In this document: positions 43,952 through 58,900 of the stretch, in pieces
Position numbering within the stretch: position 1 is the stretch's first letter
Layout: each line of letters opens with the position of its first letter
Source of the DNA: Owenia fusiformis
Taxonomy: Eukaryota; Annelida; Polychaeta; Sabellida; Oweniidae
Direction of reading: 5' to 3'
Length of the DNA stretch: 64,000 nt
NCBI GenBank assembly: GCA_903813345.2
Contig: CAIIXF020000007.1
Coordinates: 9,985,730 to 10,049,729, forward strand
Program-made: the position numbers and the translations under genes
The notes under the pieces: model-generated
Seen by the model: the letters and a program-made list of their open reading frames with translations, nothing else
The model's database searches: none
Told to the model about the DNA's origin: nothing

Positions 43952-46900
43952 GTAAGACAAACATGCCATCTTCTGAAGGTGTTTTAGTGCTTACACACAT
44001 TTTTTTATTCGGCTATTATAGATATATATGGCTAAAATAAAGTCCTTGTGATCCCCACATATTGTCCAGTATCTTGTATTTATGTATGCTAGATTTCATA
44101 GGTCAAGGACTCAAATGTTCTTATGATGTGTGATATATCATTATCAATACAGTCTGTATATAATATTATGGCCAATTTAATTAATAAGCCTTGTGTGAAA
44201 CCTGAAATTACCTTTAGTTTAGGTGTGGCATAGATTGGTATATTTCACACCCACGTGAGGCTTATCAGGGCAGAAATTAGAATCCATGTACCTGATCTGT
44301 GTCATTTCAAACTTGACAAGCTTATGTTCTACATGTATCCCCCTTCCTTTCAAATATGACAAGGCTTCATGTTTTCCAGATACCTAGCCCAGAGCCTGCA
44401 GAGACAGGGGAGTTGCCTAGCGTTGGTTTAAGCCCAGTTGTAGAACAAATCACCCCTAGTACACCAGAGGACCCACCTTCCTATAACAGCTTTCGAACAA
44501 GGTAACATTGAATGGCAGAACATTTATATTAGGGGTTCATTGGCAGAAGGCACATTTATATTAGGGGTTCATTGGCAGAAGGCACATTTATATTAGGGGT
44601 TCATTGGCAGAAGGCACATTTATATAAGGAGTTCATTGGCAGAAGGCATATTTATATTAGGGGTTCATTACCTGAAGGCACATTTATATTAAGGGTTCAT
44701 TGGGAGAAGGCACATTTATATTAGGGGTTCATTACCAGAAGGCACATTTATATTAGGGGTTCATTGGCAGAAGGCACATTTATATTAGGGGTTCATTGGC
44801 AGAAGGTACATTTATTTTAGGGGTTCATTGGCAGAATGCACATATATATTAGGGGTTCATTGGGAGAAGGCACATTTATATTAGGGGTTCATTGGGAGAA
44901 GGCACATTTATATTAGGGGTTCATTGGCAGAAGGCACATTTATATTAGGGTTCATTGGCAGAAGGCACATTTATATTAGAGGTTCATTGGCAGAAGGCAC
45001 ATTTATATTAGGGTTTCATTGGCAGAAGGCACATTTATATTAGGGGTTCATTGGCAGAAGGTACATTTATATTAGGGGTTCATTGGCAGAAGGCACATTT
45101 ATATTAGGGGTTCATTGGCAGAAGGTACATTTTATATTAAGGGTTCATTACCAGAAAGCAGGTTCATCTATTGTCAATTAGTTTCCTCCAATGAAAATTG
45201 TTTTTTAATGTTTCCATGGAATTCAGATTTTCTCAAAACCATGTACGTATATAGAAGTGTATTTAACAGGGTTATTTCAACTTATTTGAGTGCTAGAAAA
45301 CCTGTTTAGGACTGAAATTTGATAAAAGCCTATCTGGAAACATTTAATCTGAAATTTTCAAAGCAAATTGAAAAGCTGAATTTACTGCGATTCAGGTGAT
45401 TCATGATTTCTCTTTTCATGCCATCTACAGCTGTGATATGCAAGGCTTTAGTTCTTTGAAAACAAATAAGACTTATAAGTGTGCATTTACCATGATTGAA
45501 TGAGATTTTCAACTGCAGAGTCAAGTTCCTTGAACGATGACATCACAAAGTCATAAACCCAATTACCCAATCTGGGTTCATGTTGAACTTAATTGCAAAA
45601 CTTAATTCCCAACAATGTTGGCTGATATGGTGTATACCCTGATAAACAGAACCCAGTATAGCAAAGCTGTAGAGGAACCTCTCTTTAAAAGGGAAATTCG
45701 TAAACTATTGGTTGATGTCTGACCTTCATTGAAATGTATGGATATTTCTGATCACCTTCAAGAATGATTATAAAAATGTTGAAAGTGTTAATATAACAGA
45801 AGCATTCCTGGTCAGTTCTGCCCTTTACATTTGTTCGACATCGCCTCTTAAAAGAGAGCTTCGACTTCTCAAAAATCCAAGTACATATATTTCGTTTTCG
45901 TACAAATTAAGTTCAAGATTAGCAATAGCATAAAATGGCACATTCAGAAATATTGTAAATCTGAACAACTGTTATTCTACACCAATAAAAACATTATTCT
46001 TGGGGATATATTCAATATAAATGTCATATGCAAATATTTCTTTACCATATCAATAAAGTGTATGGAGTATTAAAGAATTCTTTCATTGCTATTTGAAAAA
46101 CATGGGTACATGTATTTGAGTACATGTGACGTAGGAACAATGTACGCCAAAATGCCAATGCGTAGTGTTGAAAAGTTGAATAAAAAAGTTTATTAATTTC
46201 CCTATATGTTCTTTAGTCATATTTCCTCATTGTTAATAAATTATTCGTGATCTCGAGCACACTAAAGAAAGTGCTGGTAATTTACACTTGGTCTAGATTC
46301 CTTCTTTTTTGCCTTGTTTTGGAGCTATTCATTGCGCTATATTGTTGTCATCTTCTGCATCTGGGTAGGTGGGCACTACATAAATCTTGTCATCAAAATT
46401 CCAAGAAAACTGCTAACCTGTGCAACTTGAAATATTTACAGACGTAAGAGCAGATTAGTGCCAAAATCTGGTTGGGTTGGGCATGCTTGGTAAATTACTA
46501 GGCCATTTTGAATTTTTGTTAAAAAGTGCAATATTTATCACTGTGTGTGCACCCACCAACTATAGAAATTTGCATACATGCAACTTGTGCTTTAAGAGAT
46601 TTCTTTCTTGACCAAAAATGTTTTCTCACATTACAGTGTGGATAACAAAGTGGATGAACAAGTGGCCAGCTACAGGGAGTACCTTGCACAACAGCACCCT
46701 GAAGTTAGAGATTTCCTCAACGAAAAGGATGATGATAGCCCCTTCATCAATCAGCAACTTGAAGATGATTTTGAGGACACAGCAGGTTAGTGCATGTTTT
46801 ATTACAAACAACTCCAGAATGATGCTTGTTGGTGATGTTTGGGGGGCCTTCTCATATGTTATATATTTCACACTAAATTCTACAAATAATCATTATTGTT

Positions 46901-49900
46901 ATGTGGGGAGTGGTAAAAATTTCACTTCCAAAATGTTTGTTCTGTCTACAAAGATGGGTAGGTTTTTTAACAGTTGGTGAAATGAATTCGATGTAGAATT
47001 TAGTGGGTAACTTTTGAGATGACCCCTTGGACTTGATATCTGGCAAACATCAAACATATATCATATAATTTGTTAATTGTGTCATTCACAATATCTTAGC
47101 AAAAACATAGCGGATGATATGATTCACGAATTATTACAATGCTATTTTTGGGAAATAGTATCTTGCATCATGTTATTATGGGAGGATGTATGTTTTTCTA
47201 AATAGTGAATAATATTGTTGAAATAATATTAGTTCTGTGTTCATTGCAGTTCTACTGACATTTTTACACTAAGATAATATAGGATTGATTGTGATGCCAA
47301 TTTGCTGTGTAACTTAACTATATAGATTAGAAATGCATTATTTGCATCTGAATGAACTTGTGTTCTGATTCCATTTGTAACTTGCCTGGGTTTATTATCC
47401 CCAGAGATTGCAATACTGTTGTGCTCTAGTACTAAGGAAAGTAACTTCCCAAGATCATTTTTTAACAGATCAGTTATGTGCGAATATCAGTATTGCAATC
47501 AAATAAAAAAAACGTGTGCTGTTACCAGGCCCTTTGCATTGTGGAGATCATACTTGCTTGAATAATACAAAGAAGAAAAAGATATAAGACTTTAGTAAAT
47601 CATATTGAGTCTTAAGATCACGAAGCACAAAAACTTCAGCACAGGTTTTGTTTGATTTCTTCCCATATTTTTGCTTTTTGAATATTGATTGCTACATTGT
47701 GCATATACAGACTACGGGGCATTTGAAGAGGACCGATTTACGTACAGTCCCGATGAGTATGGGATAGACCAATATGACATGCGATTGATGCCAGGTATAA
47801 GCTAGCTCCATCTATTCTAGCACACGTCGTAGACACTTGACCTATTTATAATAACACTTTCGAATGTTCAATATTTCAGTTTCTGTTATGTTAATAATAG
47901 GAAATCATATTTTCAAAATCAGAAAATTCCGAGTTATGAAATGTTAATTCTTGTTCAAATTGAAACATTGAACATTGTGCACTGCATGTATTGGTGGTAG
48001 AGGTTAAATATACATTTTTATTAGCTTTTTATCGCACTTGAAAAATCTTGTCACCTTGTACTGATGGTCTAGGCATTACTTGCATGCAGGTACCACAAGA
48101 AATTTGTTCATCCATTTGATTTGAAATTTTTATAGATGCAAAAGCAGCTTAGTGCCAAGATCTGATTATTGGACATACTGTCATTTACAAAATGGCCATT
48201 TTGCTTTTCAAGTGCGATATTTCTCACTGTGTGTCTTGTTTAATATTTTTTATTATTATTTTATGTCGGGGAGGTTGGAAATGATTATTCAAACACACCT
48301 GACATTCAGTTTTGTTTCAATTTTAAAAGGGCAGGTAATTTATAAAATGGTCTGTGTTTAGTAACCAATTAACCGCTTTGCTACATGACCCATGCAATTT
48401 CCCTAATGCATTTCCACTTTGATTTCTCAATTTAGATATTCCCCATAACCGCCATTGCTTCAACAGTTTATCTTATTCCTTGTGGAATTGTACTATTACT
48501 CTTAATGCTGTTCATGCATTGAAAATGTTAGAACTTCAATAACTTCCTAATTTTAATATCAGTAGTATAATGAATAACATAGATGAAATAACAGATTAAT
48601 ATATTTCATGAATCAGTCAAAATATTTAAAATGTTTAAGGAAGGTCATTTTGTTAAGGGACAGATAAAAATATTAAATGCACCTTCCATAAAGTAACAAA
48701 GGGGACCTGTCATCTTTCAATATGCATTTACTAAAAATAAGGGAGAATCGGGGTCTTATTCTTCAATTAATACCTTCCACAAGAACATCCTTATTTTGAC
48801 ACGGTCCCTAAATTCATATTTTGTAAGCATGACATTTGAGGTTACTAAATGATAACTAGACATAAAAAATGCTAATATGGAATAATGTATAACATAGGCT
48901 GCATGTTAATAGTTTACCTAACAATATATAGATGGCAGTATGGATGTTGATTTGTAAAACAGGTTTTAAGTATGGTAACCATGGTGTTGTATTTATGGAT
49001 GTATATGGTTGTAGCATCTATTTTACTGTATCCGTTATGCTCTTTTTTAATAAACCACATATGTAACTTAGATACAATATTATATTATGTGATGCAATGT
49101 TAGTGTTGATTTAATTCTGTGCTATGTATTTGATAATGTTTCTTTTTGTAGGTGTTCAAGATTACAGCTTATCAACTATATATACAACAACAGCTATATT
49201 TCAGGTTTATATTGAAATAACTTGAGATCCATCCGGTCAAAAATCAGGCACCTTATATATCAATAGTTAAATGAAAATGTATCTTAATATGTTCAACAGG
49301 AACCTCATGAGTTGGAATATGACATCCTTTTTTGGAAGAAGGTTAATGCTGAAAACCAACACTCATCAGAACTAGGTTAATTGAAAATATGGATGTAGCA
49401 ATATTTCAAAGCCTGTCAATCAGGCCATGCAAAACATTCCATGGTGCAGATTTTGGGATTGGGATTTACATTTTTGAATGTTTAAATCATTGTTATGCAA
49501 TATCTGAAATCGAAATTCATCACCATTGATTTTGAGTTTGCTATTTCCGTTACATAAAGTTTCCACATTGTTCTGTTTAATTTAGGACATTCAAAAGGAG
49601 CCCACGTCCTATCTATATAATTGCAACACTCTATACTTGTAATGTAGGCGTCAATTTCTGAATAAGACATAATAATCTAGCTAAAACTGATTGCGTGTGA
49701 GTGAACTTAGTGAACGACATACTGAGATTTATTACGCCTTTCACGCAAAAGTGAAGTATTGATTCTACAACAACCTACTTGGAACCAATTTTCTTTTACT
49801 CTACATCCAGTTTCCTGTTCAGATCACTTACCCAGTAAGAATATGCCATTTTACAAAGAGATGTAACCATCGTTCTTTTGACACAACTTCAAACTTGGCA

Positions 49901-52900
49901 AATTGATATGAAATTGCAATGTCAGATCAAGATGATAAATTCATACCTCAACTCATGGTTTTATATCTATCATAATTACGAAGTCTATAACAGCTTAAGG
50001 CTAAAACAGTTTGTTTCATATGAAAATCAAGTAAGAGTTCTGCAGTATTATATAGGATGAAATCAACTCATTATTAATGCTTTACATGAAGATCTCATAT
50101 TATTTGTCTATTAAAAATTAATGGGATGTTTAGATCTGTTCATCAGTACTCTTGAATCAAATCTAGAGCCATTCAAATCTCTTGAGAAATCGCAAGCAGT
50201 TTTATTTTCACTTTTTATTAATCAATGCCTTTGGGGATTTGAAATCGAGAATTATGACAAATTGTTTGGATGTAACTAACTTGTAGCATTCGTACCTTCA
50301 GAAGTAATGTTGTATTTTTTTCAAGATTATAAATTAATTGTAAAGTGCTTTACCCGATTGGCTGATATGAGTTGTCACCTTAATTCTCTTATCTGATTGG
50401 TCTCCTTGTAGATGTGTCAAAAGGGTTTTAAATATATCTTATGAGATTTTGACATCGTATATCGCATAATGTGAAGTGGTCTCATACATGCTAAGATATC
50501 TGAGAAATACACCCAGATTTCTCTGCCTCCATTAAATACATTTTATTGACCCATTTAGATGCTCTCTCTGGGTCATTAATGTGGTACCTTTTTGTGGATG
50601 GTTATTTCACAATTTCTGGAATCCTTCAGACTACATTATCGTTTGAAATTGCTGCAACTTTTGAAGAGGCAGAAGTATGAAATCATTGTCCATCAAGAAT
50701 CCTACTGCGACTAGGAATTCAATATGTTTGTGTTAGACTCAGCTGGTAGATTTAGATTGCCAATTGATTATTCCAAATTAAAAAAATAGCCTATCATGGT
50801 AAAGCTAATGAATCTAAAGCAAGGTTTTTAACATTTGGATAGCAGATTAAAACCATTACATGCACATGGATTATAAACCAGAAAAGATATCGTTAGATCT
50901 TTCATGGGTCTCATTTGGAGTTAGTCACATTAGGAAAATGTATAGAGTAAAATAGTGTGTAAATCTGATTGATGATTCACTTGGGAGCAATATGAATTGA
51001 TATTCCGTTGTTTTAACGAAATGTGTGATATATTTTCACCATTCTTATGCTCATTTGATTAAAACAAATTGCAGTAGTATTCAACAGATCCTAGGATTAG
51101 AGGATTTATTTTTCGATCCCCTCTATAACGTTTATGGAATAAACCATCAACAGAAGCTCAATGTGCTAATACTACAGAATTGGAAATCGGGAAAGTGCCT
51201 TGGATATCTTTAGATGATATGTACCCTAAACAGGATCGAACATCATTGCCTGGAGATAATACATTAATTGGTGGAGTACACTGCACCGTTGTGAAATAGA
51301 TTCATTAAGGATTACCTTTTAATTGTGGATTATCATTGTTGGATGATATTGTTTCAATTCACTTCTGATGCAATGGGATTGTGCAGGTAATTGATTTTTA
51401 AGGAATAATTTTACATTAAAATGTTTCTACCTTCTAGAATCTAGAACCAAGGGTACGGGTAGCATGTAGTAAAATGATGTTTTGGTAAAAGCAATGTTCT
51501 TGTATTAAATGAACTTCTGGGGAAATGATTAAGCAAAAAATTATTCTTGTATACTTGAATTATGTGCAAATACAGTAATTCTTCATATTTAACATATTAT
51601 TTCATTATTAAAGGGAATGCGAAGTTTCATGTTCTAATTTACACGCTGGCTACTTATAACCATCATCTATCACTTCAGCTCACTCATGGGACATATCGTG
51701 TTTGAACTAACATATAATTCAAGTTCAAAGTACCCATATCTGGATCGCTGCGGATGCCGCCATTGTTATGTATCAATGACGTCATTGATGCCTTAAAATT
51801 GATGCCTCGAAAATGTCGCTATAATCACGTCATACTCGGATCGCAGAAATATAACACATTTCACTGATATTTTATAACTATTTCTGTCCGCTTAACATTG
51901 TTGCCGCATGTTCATGTCCATATCATATCATTATGTGAAAAAGTTGTTTCAGTATATTCTTCATAGAAATTGAATTGTTGCAATGTCTTTTTTCAAATGT
52001 TTGTATTTATTTTCTCCAATGTGATATAGTAAGTTTATAGGCTAGGTAGAAAAATCACTAAACTTACGAGATATCGGCTGCGCGATTCAGAAGTCATCGC
52101 ATTATATTCCACTTGAAAAATATCCACTAGAATTATTTTATATAATGATAACACTGGGTCAAAAAGGATAAATCTGTTCAAATCCTGTAAATGCTTTCTT
52201 GTATATTTAACCAATAAATGAGGTAAATGCATTAAAATATACAAATGGCATTTACACATAAATGCATTACTGTGCATCAATGGGGATTTATTAAGATAAA
52301 TGTGGCTAATGTGTTGGCGTATTTGTGGTGAAAATAAGTAAGTTATATCATCAGCTGAACCAATCCAACAAATAGTTGCATTTACCATATTTATGTAAAT
52401 ACACTACATACCATTTAAAATATCAAAATCTATGCTAATGTTCATTAATGCGCTGATGAGCATTTACGGCACATCACTATTAACCTTAAGGTTTACGTCG
52501 GCAAATAGGCATACCGCAATTGCTTTCTTACCTAATCATAAATGGTAGATTTCTTCAATCTGTAGTATTCTATTCAAATATGAATAGGTGCATATTGGAG
52601 AATGAAAGAAATAAAACAAAAAGTAGTAATCCTATGAAACAGTAACTCCCTAAAGTGTTTAGCCATTTAAATGCTGATGAAAAACGCAAACAAAAAAACG
52701 AAAAATCGATGTCGTCTAAATGATACGTATGTAAATGTCAATCTCCTAAATATTAAGATTGGCAATTGCTTTACAAGGACATGCCACTGTCATATTTTCA
52801 AAGAATAATACGTAATGTTTAATTTTTCTCAGTTGTTAAACGAACAATTTCAATCATCATATCACCGTAGCGACATTCAATATGACAAAAAAAGCTTTTC

Positions 52901-55900
52901 AAAATTCAATGGTATTTCACCTTGGATCATGACAAGAGAAAGCTCATAACATTCAGTGATGCGGGGATTGTAGTATGATATTTCAATTCAACGACTGCCG
53001 TATTGATAGTACGCCAATAGTTTAATATTTATTTTATTATATATTTATTTTTAAAAACAATTCCTGATTTCGAGCTCGAATTTAATTATATAACATCCGT
53101 GGTAAGTACAGTTCTACAGTATTTTCGGAATAATGATTTTCAATTTAATGGCATACAATCTTTTGTTTTTCTATATCGGAAAATAAGTGGAACTTTAAAA
53201 CCTTCAGTCACATTTGTTCAATGCGACCACACATCGATCGTATTTCCCTGAAATCAGTAAAAAAACATAGGGAAACTACAGTCGACTTAAGGTCACCTTG
53301 CTGTCTACGTACACGACATATCCAGTTTTTACAAGGCGTAGAGTCAGAGTTATAACTTTTTCTTTCCTTTGGTCACCATAGATATCAACAAGACCTAGGT
53401 CTCACGACGGCCATACGTCGGGTTCACGGTCGACTTGCGACTGCGCTTGGATTTCATAGGTTACAATTAACCTTTCCGAACCATAGAACCCCTTGTGGAT
53501 GCCTTCAAGAAAAATTACGCACGTCGTAGGGCCGCCCTACGCTGATCGTGCGTCATCATTTATCAGCCGTATGGGAATCGTAGTTTTTCCTCATAATCAA
53601 GATACGCCGTACGGCTATCTTAGCAAATGTGACTGCTAAATTATCTGACTGGAGAAATACTTAGGCAACCGTAGAAATCCTACTTACCACAGAAATGATA
53701 GACCGTACGGTCCCCGTAAAAATGTGACGTGAGGCTAAGAATCCATGATAGTAATTGAATACAGTTTTAAAATTTAATTTTAAAATCTTAATTTCTTTGA
53801 ATACCTGTGTTAAAGATAAACATAAATGCAATGAATATTAAAGTACGAACATGTATTTTTGTAATGAGACTAGCAAATTAAACCATTGCATTCTTGGAAA
53901 TTCAAGATGGGCTGGTTGAATTAATTTTATTATGTTTTATTCAAATAGTTTGCATTCGCCTAATATAATTAGCATTCTCTGTTTGCATTTAGCGCTAGAC
54001 CTTATAAAAGTTAAAAAGTCACGAATCCCAGATTGTTTCAAGTGTAAATAAAGAATAAATCTAACCCGCATTCCATGTCTAGATAGGTAAAAAGCAATTC
54101 CGAAAATGCCGGCGTTAATATTCTATTGAAATCGTTCTTTATTATGGGTGGTATATACGTATTCTTTTAGTTCCATTGTAATGATTTCTTTGGCTTTGGA
54201 ATGGCAACAACTCGGCATTCATTTTTTGATTCAAAAATGGCGCCACAAAACTTTTGGAATGCCAAGGCATCAATCTGGCATCAATGACGTCATAACAATG
54301 TCGTAAAGAACCACTTTACGGTTGAAATGGCAGCTCCGTGGTCCAGTTCATATGCAAAACCCGGGGCTTAATAACAATTAAAAGGATAATGATAGAACAA
54401 TAAAACTAATTTGGATTGAAAGATATATCTTTATTCTAACTTATTATCAAGTTTAAGGGACAAAACTTCGCATTCCCTTTAAATTTTCAAAAGTACCATT
54501 TGTGCAATATATAGTATATAGTAAATATTAAAATATCTATCATTTATTTATATCGATATTTAATATAATGTATATTTAAAATATGTTTTTTTTGCTCTGT
54601 CATCATAAGGAATGGGATTATGTACTGAATACTCAGAACGGCAGTAGCATGTTACTGTACAATACAGTAGGCCTAGTTGATATTAATTGCAATTTCATCT
54701 ATAGTTGCCTCATGTCAGATATTATGGAAATTTCATGTTCTAGCTTGTCGCTTACGTTCAGGATTTCATTTACACCAAATGTATTATCCTAATAATCTAT
54801 AAAGATTATGCTTAATTGAAATCAATTGCTTTTCGAGCCAGAAGAATTAAAACAGAGAATTCGATAAAAAAGAACCAAAGGGCCAACATCTATTTTCTAT
54901 GTATTTTCATTTTGTTCCTGAGGCATTGGAAGAGGGGGGTATAATACATTGTTTCTTTCTTACATGTTGGATCATAGTTTTGGGATATTTGGGTTTTGTT
55001 TTAACTGGCCGTATTCTCATTTTCTTGCTCTTTTTTTAGTTGTTTCCGTTGATATATTCTGATCAATATGTTTGATGTGACTATACTTGTCAGTCAGTTG
55101 TATTTCATAGGCCATAACTTAATAAGGCAACCAATCAAGCATTTTATTGTTAAATGGAAGAAAATATCTCCTATAACCAGAATACCCCTTCGTGACCTCA
55201 ACGACTCAAACCAACCCAATGCAAGATGTCTATCGATCAGTCCATCACTTTGAAATCCTATTTACATCTTCTTTATGCTTGATTGTCAATCATCTTCAAT
55301 ATTTCTTGTCAGGTAGTTCATCCATCAGTTTTTCTTAATTGGTAATTTAAATATTTTCTCCCTGTATGGATTTGTACAAAGTGCAATAGATGTTCTGTTG
55401 TTCTTGAACTTTCTTAGCATGCTACCAATTTGTAATTAATTGCGATTGTGATCAGAAGAGTCTACATCATGCGCATATTCCATATCCGTGCCATGATCTA
55501 TTGAGCCCTAATGGTTCTATTACATTTGTTTTGAAATCAAATGACCATTCAATGTGTAGTAGAGCATGATATTGATATTGATGCCATTATTGAACCATTC
55601 TAGGCAGAAGTAATAGATTCAGATCATTGTAACTGACCCAGTGCATACAATTTTGCATCCTCCGAACACAGGCCTCCAGAACTCATACCTCCTTCTTCTT
55701 GGAAGAAGGAAGGAACTTTGCGGATGATGTCTGGAAGCCTGCATTCGGAGGATGACAATTTTGTGAGTCGGAACGTACGTACATGTACTCTGAATTGGAG
55801 TACCTTAGCTTTACCTTGGAGTTATTTGATTAAATAAATTCAATTTAAGGTAATGGCTTTGGATTCCCATGTTAAGGTTTGGATTCCCATGTTAAGGATG

Positions 55901-58900
55901 CTTGATAATCACATCACCTAAACCTCACAGAAATTACTTAGAAATGGCTATTGGATTGCTCTATTTTATCAGTTTTGATGAGCCTCTCCTAGAGTCTCAA
56001 ATTTTCACTTCATATTCTCCATTCTTTTTGAGGAGAATATCTGGTTTGCTCTAGTGTGGTTTCCAGAGCATAATTGGCAAGTGAAAGTTCCATGTATATT
56101 TATGAAAAGTATGTAATACGAGTATGTAATATGTGAATTTGATTTGACTAATTGTAAAATAGCAAGCTAGAAGCTGATATAATGATTTTCACTCTGAAAA
56201 TGTACATGAGCTGGCTGTGCTTCGAACTGCAATGTATTTTTAAGGTTTCCTATCAGGAAATACAGTTAATGGCAGACAGAAAATCAATTTGTACCTTCGG
56301 TTTGTCTACTGAATCTGTCCGTAACACGGAATTGCTTGATCTAATGACATTGCGGCTGTCACATCAGATTGTTCGATCCACAAGATCCATAATCTTTGAT
56401 CTGCGAAATAAGCCCAGAAATTTAAATTGGGATTTTCTCAGTTCAGTTCAGTTCTCAGCATTGGTTTAGAGCATTCAGGAATTTATTCTGTAATTGGTTG
56501 AACTTGTATCACATGACATGAAATATTTTGCGATATTTCCCTTTGATGCTTAGTGTTTATTGCTCGAAAAGAAGTATGTTTTTGAAGAACAAGTATTTCC
56601 TGCAATTTGTTCAAAGTTTTATTTATTTGCAAACTTATTTCTTGATAAGATAACCTATTCAAATGCTAACATTGTTGTCCTTCCATAGTTCAACTCGTGC
56701 AAATGAAACATTTATCATATTTAGTTCGTAGTTCTATTGACCAGCCATGGGATGATTATTCTTAAAGGACCATGTTTTACTTCATTGATTGTCAGTATGC
56801 AACTAAGCTATTTCCCTTGTGGGTTAAGTGAAATAAGAATTTGAACAGTTGAAAATGATTCTTAAGCTACAGTCGTATCTTGACCACCATATTGATATAA
56901 TTGATGCAAACAAATATCAATTTTTTCTCACTATTATTCAGTGTGTGTTTCCTGCTCTTTTACACCTTTTGTGAACTCAGTGTTACCAACATACACGTAC
57001 CATGCTATCTCCATCTTTCTCAAGTTCCCTTATAAGACAGAAAAGTGATGAGTATCAGAATGTTATATTCAGATTTACCAGCCTCTCTTAATCGAAGTTT
57101 GTGAGATCTTTTCGAGCAATAGCAGACGCGATGACGCTTTGGAACCCACATTTGAATGTTATGTTATCATTTAGATGCAAAGCTCACACTGAGACTAGAC
57201 ATGGTGTAGACCATTCTTAAAATATGCAATCCTTCAGATTGTGTCTGCCTCCATACTCTATAATTAGATTCAAATCTGTTCCATGAGGACGACCTATTTT
57301 TCATAAATCATAATTCCATACCACTTAGAGCAACGAGGGATAGAGAAGATACTCTTCATATTTGTTGCTAGCCAGTAGGTACAACAAAAGAAAACCTTGC
57401 GATCTTGAACAGGGAAGGAAAATATTTCATATTTGGTAGAATAAGAAAACTTCTAGCTTTTATGTCTCCACAGTATCTGTAACAAATGACAGGTAACATT
57501 TTGCACGCCTTGCTTAGATCTCTCCCTTATCAAGATAATTCATACGCCATAGCAATTCTGTACAATAGCTTTATATTCTTCAGCTACAAGTATTATAGAC
57601 ATATGATATAAGTATTAGACATACTTACTATGTTTTCTAAGTAAATTCTCAAGTGCCTTTTCAATCGCAAATCAATGGCATCTTGATTCATCAATATATT
57701 ATAACTGAAGGAATACACTTGTTTAAGAGTATAAATCAATGATGAAGCTGATACTTTTGCTGAAACAAACATTACAGGTATTTCTACTTGAGATAACACA
57801 ACTCTTACATTCATTGGTGATCTTATAATCAATAGTAGATTTTACTTGTGCTTTTGCTGTTAAGAGTATTATACCCAGAAGCCTAGAAGCCAGTAGTTAT
57901 TAGGATAGGCGAAGCTCTCTTTCAAAGACACAAAATCAAACTACGATCAGTGTAAGAAATCAAAATAATTTCTGCTCCGATTTAGGTTTCATAAAATCTG
58001 TGACATTGATAGATAAGTTTGAGGTTATGCAAGGTGGAATCATTCTTTTTTCTTGTTTTTTCTTGCCTTGTGCTTCATTGCCTATTAGGACTTTTTCATT
58101 ATTTTTCTTTACAAAAAGCAGATATTTTAACTTGAAATTATTCACACCCAATGATAAGCCATATCACATAATGTATATGTTATTCAGCTGTGGTACTTGA
58201 CTTTGTAAACATTTCACCAAAGACTGATAGATCATAAAATACGGATTGAAGGTACTTCCTGACTATTCATTTCCTGTGTTTGTGTCCAGGTACCTCTCAT
58301 ATTTACTATATGATCAGAGATCGTTCAATTTTTGTTTGTACTCTCAGAAGAAGGGGTATTAGTTTTGACTCAGTGTTTGAATGCTGTGTGATTCAATCCA
58401 CTTGTATTCAGAATGGTACTGATAAAATAATTATTAATGCTCTGTAGGATTGGTGGGCTCCCAAACAAATAAGTAAACTCTAAAAATGATATTATCCTAC
58501 ATCATGATATAATACCATTATGTATGTATGTATATCCTAGGAATATTTATTCACTTTTGATAAGACATTTCCATAACAACAGATATTTTTGTATGAGCAA
58601 TTTGAGTTTCAAAAATGAAGTACAGTGAAAGGTTGTATGGCTTTACTGAAATTGCGTGGTAGCCCATTTAGTAACATATCAGATAAGTTTATTTTTAATT
58701 TATAGTTTCCATATAATGTCTGATAACAACGGCAAATTCATTACAACCCAAATTCAAGTTGTTATTTCGAAACATAATGTGTTGAGTTAAAACAAAATAA
58801 CGAGCACTTATAACAATGGTTAAAGAAAGAAATCCGTAGATAAATCAACAGTAAATGGAATATCGGACATATGTAGGAAATAATTTGTCAACTAAACGAG

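Noticed and set aside
49153-49203. Possible neurabin exon between TTTTTGTAG and CAG|GTTTAT
   Set aside because: It would enter in phase 1 but leave in phase 0, which does not fit exon 5 or 6. The composition is intron-like.
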